The notes: generated by a model from the sequence alone, not told the origin. A stretch of DNA of 43,540 bases from Acholeplasmataceae bacterium (GCA_030656435.1 JAUSOA010000098.1:1-43540); one strand, 5' to 3'. Positions 32,583 to 41,966 are shown, numbered from the stretch's first letter. Numbers and translations are program-made.

Positions 32583-35384
32583 TTATTCTTGAACTTTTAC
32601 CATAGGAATTGTTCCTTCAACGATGTTCCAAACGGAATCATCAAAGTTTGTAAATGATGATGCTGTCTTTAGGAATGCATCAGTTACTAAGAGTGCATCA
32701 AATGTAGCGTTTGCTGCGTGGAAGAAAGTAACTGCACCTGTTAATGTTTGATCAACATATTCATTTTCTATTGTTCCTTCATTTCCGATTGCGAATCCAG
32801 GTCCTTTAATACCCATAACTTCAAATCTTCCAACTGAGTTTCTGGAAATGACATTACGGATTGTTCCGTAATTGTCACCTACAAATCCTCCGACCCATTG
32901 GCCAGTTGACATGATTGTAACTTGTGAGTAAATATTTTCGATTAAACCGTAGTTTTTAGATGCGATAACACCAGTAGCTGCTCCAACATACAAATCAGCT
33001 GGACGATCAGCACCTAGAAGATTAAAGTTTTTCACTACGCCTGTTGCACCGATATGACCAAACATACCGAAATCATGCTTAGCATCTCCACCCTTGAATC
33101 CTGAGATAGTATATCCTTGTCCATCAAAGATTCCTGTAAATGGGGTAGCCTCACTACCGATTGCATTTAAGTACCAACCTTCTAATACGATATTACTCGT
33201 TAATCTATATTCTTTAGCTAATAAGGCAGGATCAGTTGATGCTGCTAGTGCATGTAACTGTGCTTCATTTGAAATTGTTTCGAATGTAGCTACGACTGCA
33301 CTTGACTTAACCATAGGAATTGTTCCTTCAACGATGTTCCAAACGGAATCATCAAAGTTTGTAAATGATGATGCTGTCTTTAGGAATGCATCAGTTACTA
33401 AGAGTGCATCAAATGTAGCATTTGCTGCGTGGAAGAAAGTAACTGCACCTGTTAATGTTTGATCAACATATACATTTTCTATTGTTCCTTCATTATCGAT
33501 TGCAAAACCTGGACCTTTTATTGTCATATTATCTGTACGACCCACTTTACTTCTTACAATTACATTTTGAATAGTTCCGAAATTATTAGCAACAAATCCA
33601 GCAACCCATTGTCCAGAGGATAATATCGTCACTTCAACATAAATGTTTTCAATTAAACCGTGGTTAACAGAAGCTATAGGGGCACCTGCTGCACCAACAT
33701 ACATGTCAGCATCTCGTCCAGCACCGAGTAGATTGAAATTCTTAACTACTCCTGTCGAACCAATATATCCAAACATTCCAAAGTTGTGTTTACCGTCCCC
33801 ACCCTTGAATCCAGTGATGGTATAACCTTGTCCATCAAAGGTTCCTGTAAATGGTGTTGCTTCACTACCGATAGCAAATAAATACCAATTTTCAAGTGTT
33901 AAATCATTTGCAAGTAAGTAAGTTTTTCCAAGTGCTTCAGCATTTGTCTGTGTTGCGAGTGCAACCAAATCAGCTTCTGTAGTGATATAAACTGTTGACT
34001 CTATTGGAATTGGATTATAAATCAATGTAAAAGTCATTGAAGCATTGATAGTTTCATCTGTAATTAAATAAGCTTCAACTGTGACTGTTGATAAATTTAC
34101 GACATCCGTAGTAAATGATAATAATCCTGTTGCGCTGAGTGTAACTCCAGTAACTGCTGTTGCTAATCGATAGCCAATTTCTGTTTCTAATGTGCCATTG
34201 ACAATAGCAACTACGACTTGTAATTCTTCAGTAGTTTCAACATCTACCGATGTTTGGTCATTTGTAATGGATAATGAGATTTCCTTTTCAGTAGGAGCTA
34301 CAAATCCCTCATGCTTGAGTAGAGGATAGAACCCATCTTCAATGAACCAAATATTTGTATTAAATTCAGAGAATGTTGCTGCTGTTTTCATTGTTGCAGT
34401 CGATCTCATAAATGATGTATTTGTAGTTGGAGTAAATGCGATATAGTTTGGAGTCGTCATCTTATCTCTATCACCATAAACTTCAATCATTTGTCCTTCA
34501 TTTGCTGCCACAAGTCCTGCAGAACGTGCTTGAAGATTTGTGTTTCCGCTCATAATTTTGCCAATTGCGTAAGAGTAACTAATTGTTCCTCTATTCACAG
34601 AAACCATTGCTCCAGCTGAAGTTCCAATAACAGTGACATCCATTTCAGAAATAACATTGGTGATTAATCCACCATTGATTCCTGCGACACCACCACTCCA
34701 ACCTGTTGCATTCACTTCACCTTGAAGATGTACATTTCTAACAATACCTGTTGAACCTATTTGTGCGAAAAATCCAACAGTAAAGCTTCCATTGACTTCA
34801 ATATTTGTTATAGAAAAACCTTGACCGTCAAATAAGCCATTAAAATAACTACCAGGAATAATATTTCCATTGTCTTCTTCTATATCAGCAGTACCTAAAG
34901 GTATCCATGCAGATGTAAGTTCAATATTATTCATCAATTTATAACGCTCATTGAGTCCGTTCGTTGCTGTCCCAATTGCACGCAATTGTGCTTCAGTAGT
35001 TATTTCAACGAAAACTTCTGGATTATTAACAGTAAAGACTTTAGTTGACGTCTTTGTTGGATCGTAAAGTGATGTAATTCTAATTGTAAACGTTACTTTA
35101 TCCTCTGCATTCACAGAAACTGTGAGTTCAGAGCCTGTTAAGGATATCCCTGAAGGAGCGCCTAGCAATGTAAATCTAACTTGTTGATTTGCACCTTCTG
35201 GAAGTGCTCTTCCCGTTAATGTGTAATTCCCAGGACTTAAATTTGTATTCGAATTTGTAATTTCAACACTTGCTACATCTGGATCAACTGGTGTTGTAGG
35301 CACTGTTTGTTCACTTGGCTTACAAGCTACCAGTAATGTAACCATAAATAATGCAATCAATAATAAATATAACGGTTTTCTCAT
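32583..35384 (-). CDS. GLUG-repeat surface lipoprotein
   Basis: The 933-residue protein has a lipobox (TLLVAC, Cys about 21), an Ig-like domain (about 40-125), and three GLUG-type beta-repeat blocks (about 130-370, 460-695 and 700-933). Each block has the core (G)xFDGQGxxIxxF, GMFGxIGxTGVVKNFNL and GLIENIY. An Ig-like segment (about 380-455) separates block 1 from block 2. The last two blocks are tandem 237-residue units and share an almost identical 185-base stretch. GLUG motifs occur in secreted adhesins and peptidases; none of the repeats is catalytic. Encoded between GH20 and GH16 genes, it probably binds the polysaccharide at the surface. The ribosome site is AAGGGAGAG. Confidence 0.82.
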   Translation of the reverse strand: MRKPLYLLLIALFMVTLLVACKPSEQTVPTTPVDPDVASVEITNSNTNLSPGNYTLTGRALPEGANQQVRFTLLGAPSGISLTGSELTVSVNAEDKVTFTIRITSLYDPTKTSTKVFTVNNPEVFVEITTEAQLRAIGTATNGLNERYKLMNNIELTSAWIPLGTADIEEDNGNIIPGSYFNGLFDGQGFSITNIEVNGSFTVGFFAQIGSTGIVRNVHLQGEVNATGWSGGVAGINGGLITNVISEMDVTVIGTSAGAMVSVNRGTISYSYAIGKIMSGNTNLQARSAGLVAANEGQMIEVYGDRDKMTTPNYIAFTPTTNTSFMRSTATMKTAATFSEFNTNIWFIEDGFYPLLKHEGFVAPTEKEISLSITNDQTSVDVETTEELQVVVAIVNGTLETEIGYRLATAVTGVTLSATGLLSFTTDVVNLSTVTVEAYLITDETINASMTFTLIYNPIPIESTVYITTEADLVALATQTNAEALGKTYLLANDLTLENWYLFAIGSEATPFTGTFDGQGYTITGFKGGDGKHNFGMFGYIGSTGVVKNFNLLGAGRDADMYVGAAGAPIASVNHGLIENIYVEVTILSSGQWVAGFVANNFGTIQNVIVRSKVGRTDNMTIKGPGFAIDNEGTIENVYVDQTLTGAVTFFHAANATFDALLVTDAFLKTASSFTNFDDSVWNIVEGTIPMVKSSAVVATFETISNEAQLHALAASTDPALLAKEYRLTSNIVLEGWYLNAIGSEATPFTGIFDGQGYTISGFKGGDAKHDFGMFGHIGATGVVKNFNLLGADRPADLYVGAATGVIASKNYGLIENIYSQVTIMSTGQWVGGFVGDNYGTIRNVISRNSVGRFEVMGIKGPGFAIGNEGTIENEYVDQTLTGAVTFFHAANATFDALLVTDAFLKTASSFTNFDDSVWNIVEGTIPMVKVQE
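32599..32783 (-). repeat. Direct repeat copy A in the GLUG gene
   Basis: This 185-base stretch is identical to 33310-33494 except at two positions (32709 and 32761). The offset is 711 bases, exactly 237 codons. Confidence 0.95.
33310..33494 (-). repeat. Direct repeat copy B in the GLUG gene
   Basis: Partner of 32599-32783. Flanking parts of the two 237-residue units are clearly more diverged, so the identity ends abruptly at 33494. Confidence 0.95.
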
Positions 35385-35395
35385 TTCTCTCTCCC

Positions 35396-36709
35396 TTATT
35401 CCTTTTTAAGTTTCAAGATGACATCATCAATAAATATTAAGCTATCCTCTGATGATTCAAATCGAACTTCTATTTTTTCAGTGCCTACTAGTGTTTTAAA
35501 CTCAAATACATGTCTTAACTCATTTAAGTTATCAAACTCATAGGTAACTGTTCCATCTGTAATGACCTCATTATTAAGATTTTTCATTAGAATAACAAGT
35601 TTTCCTTGTGTACCTCTTAATATTGATGATTTAAACTCAATCGCAAATGCAAACTCATCATATACTGCTGTAATTATTTGACTTGCATATCCACCGTGAT
35701 CTACAGCTAACATCTTCTTTGAAGGAAAGTCAGTTCTTGACACAACATAAGCATCCCCTTCCAAAGACCAAGCTGTTACTCCATCTTCATAAGAACCATT
35801 CGAAATATAATTTCTTGTTAAAGGAGTATTTGTTATCTCTGGGTACATATGAACTGGTGCTACCCCAAAGGCATTAGGTATTGTAATAAGTGTTGGTTGA
35901 TCATAGGGTTCAAAGCTAATCCAATCCACTAAGAGATAATCGGTTTCAAAATCAGGGACTCCTGCCCAATTATTAGCAAACCATGCACCAACCCATAGCT
36001 GACCTTGTGCGAACGGCACGTGGTCAGTAATCTCTGATGTCAGCACATCATCGACATAGTATTTCACAATTTTTGGATCTGTATGCCATTCAAAGGTGTA
36101 TTTATGCCACTCGCCATCATTTGCTGGAGATTCTGTTTTAGCAACTACTGTTTTATGGCTGTTACGATCTACACCAACCCAGTTGGTATTTAATACATTT
36201 CTCAAGGATTTATTCCCTGGAAACTCAATATCAATTTCATGATTATAGTCTTCACCCTCATAATAAAATGTCCAAAATGCACTGACAACTCCTAGTCTAG
36301 GTAAGACTTTCATCGAAATTTCATACTTGCCTGCTCCAAAGGATTCTGTTGAGATGATTGCAGATCCTGTCAACCTTTTATTGTCATCTGGATGATACAT
36401 GCCATGTGCGTTTAATACTAGAAATCCATCTTCAGTAACCTGCACATTTTCTGCTTTTTGACCTTGACTAACAGCTGGAGACCAATTTCTTGTGCTTATA
36501 TACCATTTTTCTGGGTCTAATCCATTTGAGAAATCATCAAGTAGGTGCTCTTCTGGTGCTGGAATTCTTCTAAGGGTGTGATCGATGTCTTTAATAGGTG
36601 TAACCTCCTCGGTTTCTTCTACATCAGTTGGTAATGGTAATTCTTCTACACATGATATGAGAAGAAACATCCCGAAGATCATGAGTGTAAATAAAATGAT
36701 TTTTTTCAT
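35396..36709 (-). CDS. Secreted GH16 family endo-glycanase lipoprotein (copy 2)
   Basis: The 437-residue protein has a lipobox (FLLISC, Cys about 20) and a GH16 domain (about 55-270) with the catalytic EIDIE at about 158-162. Conserved stretches shared with copy 1 include FWTFYY, GEWHKYTFEWHTDP, and VPDFETDYLLVDWI. A C-terminal jelly-roll-like domain (about 310-435, SNGSYEDGVTAWSLEGDAYV) may bind sugar. Substrate linkage is not evident. The start overlaps the permease stop by ATGA, so it belongs to the transporter operon. Two GH16 paralogues in one operon suggest a branched or mixed-linkage polymer. Confidence 0.9.
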   Translation of the reverse strand: MKKIILFTLMIFGMFLLISCVEELPLPTDVEETEEVTPIKDIDHTLRRIPAPEEHLLDDFSNGLDPEKWYISTRNWSPAVSQGQKAENVQVTEDGFLVLNAHGMYHPDDNKRLTGSAIISTESFGAGKYEISMKVLPRLGVVSAFWTFYYEGEDYNHEIDIEFPGNKSLRNVLNTNWVGVDRNSHKTVVAKTESPANDGEWHKYTFEWHTDPKIVKYYVDDVLTSEITDHVPFAQGQLWVGAWFANNWAGVPDFETDYLLVDWISFEPYDQPTLITIPNAFGVAPVHMYPEITNTPLTRNYISNGSYEDGVTAWSLEGDAYVVSRTDFPSKKMLAVDHGGYASQIITAVYDEFAFAIEFKSSILRGTQGKLVILMKNLNNEVITDGTVTYEFDNLNELRHVFEFKTLVGTEKIEVRFESSEDSLIFIDDVILKLKKE

Positions 36710-37599
36710 CCTTTAAGTCCTCCGACGATTGTATTTTCCATAATCGTCTTTTGGAAGATAATAAAGACAATCAGAATAGGTAAAACTGCAATAATCATAG
36801 TTGCAAACATTTCAGCGTATGCTCCACGTGCTACCATTGTAGCTGTTAAGGTTCTCAGTCCAACAGCAAGTGTTGGAATGTCCTTTAAGTAGATTGATGG
36901 TGTAATATAGTCATTCCATAGCCCAATCGCATGAATTACAGATAGAGCAATCATGGATGGTTTTGCTAGAGGAATCATCACTCTAAAGAATACTTGAAAA
37001 TCAGATGCCCCATCTACAAATGCCGCTTCAGCATAATTCCATGAAATACTCTTGAAAAATCCATACATTAATATGAAGTTAAATCCAAAGCCTCCTGAAT
37101 AAAGTACGAAGAGTCCTATCATCGTATTGTATAAACCAAGAGATTGCATTAATTGATATTGTGCAGGTAGTGTCCCAACAACTGGAACAATCATCACAAA
37201 TACTGCTAGTGAGTATAGGAATGTGCTTCCCACAAACTTATATTTCGCAACAACATACGCAACCATTGAAGAGACTAAAATATTTAAAAATGTCCCAACA
37301 AGAGTAATAAAGATTGATATTCCAAACATTGACATGATGTTATAACTTCCTGTTGATCTAACCACATGAAAGTCATTGAGTACGCTTGAATAATTTCTAA
37401 AGTTGATTTGATTTGGAAAAGCCCAAATATTACTAAAAAATTCAATATTTGTTTTAAATGAATTGACTAGCATCCAAGCAAATGGAAAGATCAGTGTAAG
37501 TGCATAAATTAAGAATATGATAAACACAATATATTTAAAAATGATTAACTGCTTAGTATCTAATAAAGATTTACGTCTTCTATGTTTGATTCTCATCAT
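36706..37599 (-). CDS. Sugar ABC transporter permease (MalG type)
   Basis: The likely start is ATG 37599 (or the adjacent ATG 37596, better placed relative to AGAGGTG), giving about 297 residues. A longer frame from 37674 would overlap the upstream permease and lacks a ribosome site. The protein has six membrane helices and the EAA loop EAAFVDGASDFQVFFRVMIP (about 188-207) that contacts the ATPase, and it ends in a short GGLKG tail typical of MalG/AraQ-type permeases. It forms the membrane channel with the permease encoded just upstream. It overlaps the GH16 gene by ATGA. Confidence 0.92.
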   Translation of the reverse strand: MMRIKHRRRKSLLDTKQLIIFKYIVFIIFLIYALTLIFPFAWMLVNSFKTNIEFFSNIWAFPNQINFRNYSSVLNDFHVVRSTGSYNIMSMFGISIFITLVGTFLNILVSSMVAYVVAKYKFVGSTFLYSLAVFVMIVPVVGTLPAQYQLMQSLGLYNTMIGLFVLYSGGFGFNFILMYGFFKSISWNYAEAAFVDGASDFQVFFRVMIPLAKPSMIALSVIHAIGLWNDYITPSIYLKDIPTLAVGLRTLTATMVARGAYAEMFATMIIAVLPILIVFIIFQKTIMENTIVGGLKG

Positions 37600-37606
37600 G
37601 TCACCT

Positions 37607-38575
37607 CTAGTAGTCAACGTCTTGATATGCCTTAGACATAGCGCGACGGATTCCCATAATAATCGGTGTTCCAATCAAGGAGACAACAATACCAAATGTT
37701 GCGAAATAAGCCATATTTCCATTTCTTATGACAGAGTTATAAATAGATAACGCAATTGTATTTGTATATGGGTTATCTGGTGTCAGTAATAATGGTTGTA
37801 AAAGTACTGTGAATACAGCGGTACACCCAAGAAGGAAAGTGGTAGTTATTGTTGGCCAAATGAGCGGAATCACTACATTCTTAAGCTCCTGAAATAATGT
37901 TATACCTTCTAATTCACCATATTCTATTAATTCAGTAGGAATACGAGCAATCGCACCTGATAATAATAAGATATTGAATCCTAACCCTGCCCATACACAA
38001 TAAACTAGTATCATGATTTGACTGGTAGGGTAGGATCCAAACCAGGAGGGAATATCTGCTGTAGGTATTGCAAACACAGATTTTAATATCGAATTGACTG
38101 GACCTAAGTTTGAATCGAAAATAAAACCAAAGGTCATTGTTAAGACTACAATCGGTAAAATCGAGGGTAGAAAGTAGACAACTCGGAAAAATCCGGATAA
38201 TGGTATCTTTTTATATAGGAAATATGAAAATATTAAAGACAGTGGAAGTATTACAAAGCTATTGATTGGCATATAGAGTAACGAATTGAAAAGCATGCGT
38301 TTCGTGGATTCATTATTAAGTATGTCATTAATCACAGATCGATAGTTTTGAAATCCAACAAAAGTATAATTCCCGGTAGTCCATGAAAAGCTCTTGAAGG
38401 TTAGAAGGATTGTGTCGAAGTTTACATATCCCCAAAAAAGGATAAATTGTAGCAATGGATAGGCAAGCATAACGATTATAAATATGCGTTTCTTTGCATG
38501 TCTATTCAGTGTTCTCCTTGGCTTTGCCTTTTTTTCTGAAAGATTGATTTGTTGTAAGTTTTGCATGGGGTTCAA
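37607..38575 (-). CDS. Sugar ABC transporter permease (MalF/UgpA type)
   Basis: The start appears to be TTG 38575, with AAGAAGG 8 bases upstream; ATG 38566 is possible but too far from it. The protein (about 322 residues) has six membrane helices (first about 30-52) and the EAA-like loop EYGELEGITLFQELKNVVIP (about 216-235). It pairs with the MalG-type permease encoded 7 bases downstream. No ABC ATPase gene is present in the operon, so a shared MsmX/MalK-type ATPase elsewhere must power it. Confidence 0.9.
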   Translation of the reverse strand: MNPMQNLQQINLSEKKAKPRRTLNRHAKKRIFIIVMLAYPLLQFILFWGYVNFDTILLTFKSFSWTTGNYTFVGFQNYRSVINDILNNESTKRMLFNSLLYMPINSFVILPLSLIFSYFLYKKIPLSGFFRVVYFLPSILPIVVLTMTFGFIFDSNLGPVNSILKSVFAIPTADIPSWFGSYPTSQIMILVYCVWAGLGFNILLLSGAIARIPTELIEYGELEGITLFQELKNVVIPLIWPTITTTFLLGCTAVFTVLLQPLLLTPDNPYTNTIALSIYNSVIRNGNMAYFATFGIVVSLIGTPIIMGIRRAMSKAYQDVDY

Positions 38576-38600
38576 ATTCGTTACCTTCTTCTTTTTATTT

Positions 38601-40046
38601 TTATGGATTAATCTCGCTTAGCCATCCGCTCCAACTATTTTTTACAGTTTGATAAACTCCATCAAATGTTGAAAATATGTTTTTAACTTCAAATGTGCTT
38701 GGATTTGTTATATATGCACTTCTATTATAATGATTAAAGTAATCTGCATAATGTTGTACACCCTCTGGTGCCCACTGGATAGCAAGTTTACCATCAAGGA
38801 CTAGTAGGCTTTGTGAATATAAATCAAATTTTTGACTATTTGAATTGATCTCAAGTACAGTTTGCGAGAATAAAGTCATCTCTTCCATATTAAATTCGAT
38901 ATTCGAATAATCCATAGCAAGCATAACTCCATTTGTCTTTTCAGTGAATATCTTCATGTTGTCCTGACGCGCCATATAGAGTAAGAACTTCTTGGCTAAT
39001 TCCTTATTTTGTGAGTATTCAGGAATAATTATAGAGTCACCAGCACCAACTGCGTAATTCACACGAATTGGATTGCCTTCTCCATCTTTTTTAGCATTTG
39101 CTAAAAATGGAGCAGGCATCATTGCCATTTCAATCTTATTCGGGTCAATATTATCTAGCATTTCACTTTCAAGCCAATGCGCATTCGGAATCATTGCAGC
39201 ATAGCCATTTAAGAAGTCCATTTGTGCAGCCATATATTGTTTACCTACTGAATCTTCCATGCTTTGCTGTGGTCTTTTTGCTATCAAATCAACCCATGCT
39301 GAGAATGCCTGCATTAATTCTGGATTTGTTGTAGGATTGAAGACTTCAGCTGATGCTAGTTGAGTATATGTCTTTATTTTAGCGGTACCAGCAAGCTGAG
39401 CCCACCAGTCAAAGACTAGATAATCCCAATAATAAGTTTCTGAACTCCAAACAAATGGTTTAATGGTTGGAGCATTTGGTTTCATGTCTGTTGAATCGAC
39501 TTTAATATTTGCTGCATAGATTAAATCAGCCAACGCAAGTAGTTCGTCATAGGTTTCAGGAACATTCCATCCGTTTTCTCTAAACATTTTTGCATTATAA
39601 ACAAGTCCACCTGCACCATTTGTCCAAGGAACTTTATAATACTTATTATTGAATCTACTCATATTACCGAATGTAGGCAAAACTCTATCTTTAAATAGGA
39701 CTCCATCTTCGACTTCCATTTCATATAAATCAGAAATGTCCGCGATATATCCTTGAACTGATAGTCTTTCCCAATTGATACCGTGTGAGAAGAATAGATC
39801 GTCATCAGATCCATTTTGTAATCTCGAAGGTATTTCAGCAGCTAAATCAGGAGATGCTTCAATTTCTACAGTAACTCCTTCATTTTCTGCTTCAAAACCA
39901 CGAGCAAGTGTATTCGCCCAAACCTGTCCATATCCACCTAAATAGATAGATATCTTTAAATGACCAGGATCTTTCGTATTAGTAGAACATCCAATCAGCA
40001 ATAATACTGTAAGTATTACAACCAGTAAACTAGCAATTTTCTTCAT
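38601..40046 (-). CDS. Sugar ABC transporter substrate-binding lipoprotein
   Basis: The 481-residue protein has a signal peptide with lipobox (LLLIGC, Cys about 20) and a family 1 solute-binding fold: STNTKDPGHLKISIYLGGYG, PWTNGAGGLVYNAKMFRENG (about 135-154), AAMIPNAHWLESEM, and a C-terminal NSWSGWLSE. It is the first gene of the long operon with GH16, GH20 and amino-sugar genes, so it probably binds a GlcNAc-containing oligosaccharide (inference). Transcription starts behind a promoter with a cre-like site. The 5' leader is about 125 bases, in which I see no recognisable riboswitch. Confidence 0.92.
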   Translation of the reverse strand: MKKIASLLVVILTVLLLIGCSTNTKDPGHLKISIYLGGYGQVWANTLARGFEAENEGVTVEIEASPDLAAEIPSRLQNGSDDDLFFSHGINWERLSVQGYIADISDLYEMEVEDGVLFKDRVLPTFGNMSRFNNKYYKVPWTNGAGGLVYNAKMFRENGWNVPETYDELLALADLIYAANIKVDSTDMKPNAPTIKPFVWSSETYYWDYLVFDWWAQLAGTAKIKTYTQLASAEVFNPTTNPELMQAFSAWVDLIAKRPQQSMEDSVGKQYMAAQMDFLNGYAAMIPNAHWLESEMLDNIDPNKIEMAMMPAPFLANAKKDGEGNPIRVNYAVGAGDSIIIPEYSQNKELAKKFLLYMARQDNMKIFTEKTNGVMLAMDYSNIEFNMEEMTLFSQTVLEINSNSQKFDLYSQSLLVLDGKLAIQWAPEGVQHYADYFNHYNRSAYITNPSTFEVKNIFSTFDGVYQTVKNSWSGWLSEINP

Positions 40047-40177
40047 GTATTGACCTCTATTCTTTTTTTAACAATGTTTGTCATTTGCAGGGTATTTTGT
40101 CCTTTTATTCGTTTTCTCTTCTATAAATCAGGGACAATAACCTGTATTTGGTTAACTTTGTTTATTTATTCAAAGCA

Positions 40178-40219
40178 ATTTTATCACATGCTTTATTGAT
40201 ATGCAAGCGTTTTCGCTTA
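40178..40219 (-). promoter_or_regulatory. Promoter of the ABC/GH16/amino-sugar operon with overlapping cre-like palindrome
   Basis: On the minus strand TTGCAT (40206-40201), a 17-base spacer and TAAAAT (40183-40178), with TG just before it, form an extended -10 promoter. The plus-strand sequence from 40202 starts TGCAAGCG and contains the perfect palindrome AAGCG-n4-CGCTT (40205-40218). It matches the CcpA cre pattern except near its end and overlaps the -35. Confidence 0.65.
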
Positions 40220-40241
40220 AAAAAAATAAATAGCTAAAATA

Positions 40242-40278
40242 AAGAAGACAGGCACAGTGATTCTGCGCTTGTCTTCTT
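40242..40278 (-). terminator. Terminator of the GGDEF gene
   Basis: Sixteen-base arms (aagaagacaggcacag 40242-40257, partner 40263-40278) pair with only G-U wobbles around a 5-base loop. On the minus strand TATTTTA follows. Confidence 0.8.
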
Positions 40279-40324
40279 ATATAGGAGGGTACTTTGATAG
40301 CAATTTTTTTTAATCTAACGAACA

Positions 40325-41752
40325 TTATCTAGTTAATTTCCTGAATCTCTTGTCATCATACATTCTTTTGTCTGCAATTCTCATTAAACCCATCAATTGA
40401 TCATCATCTTTTGGATAGCAGGCAACACCACAACCAAATTCGATAACATGCTCTAAATCTTCATATACAAAAGGTATTTGCTCAAATACTTCTCTGATTT
40501 TTTCAATTCTATCGTGACTTTCTTGAAGAGACTTGTTGGGAAACACAATAACAAATTCATCTCCACCAGTTCTAGAAAAGATATCATTTTCGCCGATATA
40601 TTCTTTAATTACTCTTGCAAAGTGGATTAAATACTGATCACCAACACTATGTCCATAGGTATCATTGACTTGCTTTAAATAATTGACGTCCATGACTGCA
40701 ATCGAGAACTCTTTCTTTTTGTTGCGGAATTCTTTATATAGATTAAAGACTATTTTTTCATGATGCTTTCTTGAATGAACACCAGTTAGTGAATCGGTTT
40801 TCGATAATGTGTATATTTCTTCCACCAATAAATGATTATTTAGTGCAATTTCGATTTGAGATGCTAAATGCTTAATATTTAGTTTATCCTGTTCATTGAA
40901 TGCTTCAAAGTCATCAAGGTTATCCAAATTGATAAATCCATAAATTTTTCCGTGTAAAATAAAGGAACAGGTTAATACAGCTTTCGCAGTTAACATATCA
41001 TTTTCATTCATTGTATCTGCTATTTCAGCCTTTAAGTTCTTTTTATTAAATGTTTTGATATCCTTAATTACTGCGGGTTCGTTAAGTAAACCCAACTTAT
41101 ATTGATACATATCCTCAAAGCATAAATCAACCTTTTTTAATTGATTGAAGTCGTATCCAACTGCTGCCCTAAATTCCATTCTATTCTCATTACGAATTAA
41201 GATACTTCCGGATTGAGCCTTTGGTATCAGTTCGATTGCTTTTTCTAATATCGTTTGCAATAGTTCATCTAGATTATCATTAATCAGCATTTGTGGAGTA
41301 ATTTCTGAAATGGTCTTTGTAATCTTTGAATTGAGTTCAAGCTGTGCATACCTGTTCATCAAGAGTAGGTAATCAACTCGCTCTGAATGAACAGCTTTTT
41401 CTAAATAATGAAGAAAAAGCAAGACAATGCCGAAAACAAAGATAAGATTCATTTGAATATCTAGCACTCTGACACTTTGAAAAATTAAAGAAGCGATATT
41501 GAAGACTGTGATAAAGGATATTGATAATATGGCTCCATATCGTTCAAAGGTATAGAATAAAACCACTGAAAGTATCAGTAAAATTGAAGTACTTATATAG
41601 ATAATCTTTGCAAATGATGATAAATCACTAAAATCTGCAAATCTTTTGATCACGATGGTAAATAGTAAAATAGCAAACGCATAAACTACAGCACCAAGCT
41701 TAATCCACTGCTTGGCACCGGGGATGATACTCATATATTTGCGTTCCTTCAT
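40325..41752 (-). CDS. Membrane diguanylate cyclase with GAF and GGDEF domains
   Basis: ATG 41752 is the likely start (AAAGGATGA, about 9 bases upstream); a TTG two codons earlier is also possible. The 475-residue protein has four membrane helices in the first 120 residues, a GAF sensor domain (about 150-300), and a GGDEF domain (about 310-475) with the intact motif RTGGDEFVIVFP (GGDEF about 396-400). The residues five before it read GEND and not RxxD, so product inhibition through the I-site is probably absent. It would make cyclic di-GMP. No EAL or PilZ gene is in the window. It is a single-gene transcript with a strong terminator, divergent from the rhomboid gene. Confidence 0.88.
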   Translation of the reverse strand: MKERKYMSIIPGAKQWIKLGAVVYAFAILLFTIVIKRFADFSDLSSFAKIIYISTSILLILSVVLFYTFERYGAILSISFITVFNIASLIFQSVRVLDIQMNLIFVFGIVLLFLHYLEKAVHSERVDYLLLMNRYAQLELNSKITKTISEITPQMLINDNLDELLQTILEKAIELIPKAQSGSILIRNENRMEFRAAVGYDFNQLKKVDLCFEDMYQYKLGLLNEPAVIKDIKTFNKKNLKAEIADTMNENDMLTAKAVLTCSFILHGKIYGFINLDNLDDFEAFNEQDKLNIKHLASQIEIALNNHLLVEEIYTLSKTDSLTGVHSRKHHEKIVFNLYKEFRNKKKEFSIAVMDVNYLKQVNDTYGHSVGDQYLIHFARVIKEYIGENDIFSRTGGDEFVIVFPNKSLQESHDRIEKIREVFEQIPFVYEDLEHVIEFGCGVACYPKDDDQLMGLMRIADKRMYDDKRFRKLTR

Positions 41753-41937
41753 AGCCAATCATCCTTTCTTTCATTTTTCTTTCAGTTATATTCTATCATT
41801 TATAAAAATAGAAAATCTAAATGTAAGAAAGTTGTAATAATTAAGAGACAATATAAGTAAACTTAACTCCATATATGAAATATCAAGAACTAAATTGTAT
41901 TAAATTATCCACAATTGGATAGATAATTACATTAAAG

Positions 41938-41966
41938 TTGTTTAATAGATATTTGATAGGTATAAT
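41938..41966 (+). promoter_or_regulatory. Promoter of the rhomboid gene
   Basis: TTGTTT (41938-41943), a 17-base spacer and TATAAT (41961-41966) precede the gene by 24 bases. The AGGAAGG ribosome site follows at 41976. Confidence 0.7.

Noticed and set aside
37600..37674. N-terminal extension of the MalG-type permease
   Set aside because: The extra residues overlap the upstream permease gene in another frame and have no ribosome site; ATG 37599/37596 follows AGAGGTG.
40047..40170. Riboswitch in the leader of the ABC operon
   Set aside because: The roughly 125-base AT-rich leader shows no known aptamer core or terminator/antiterminator pair.
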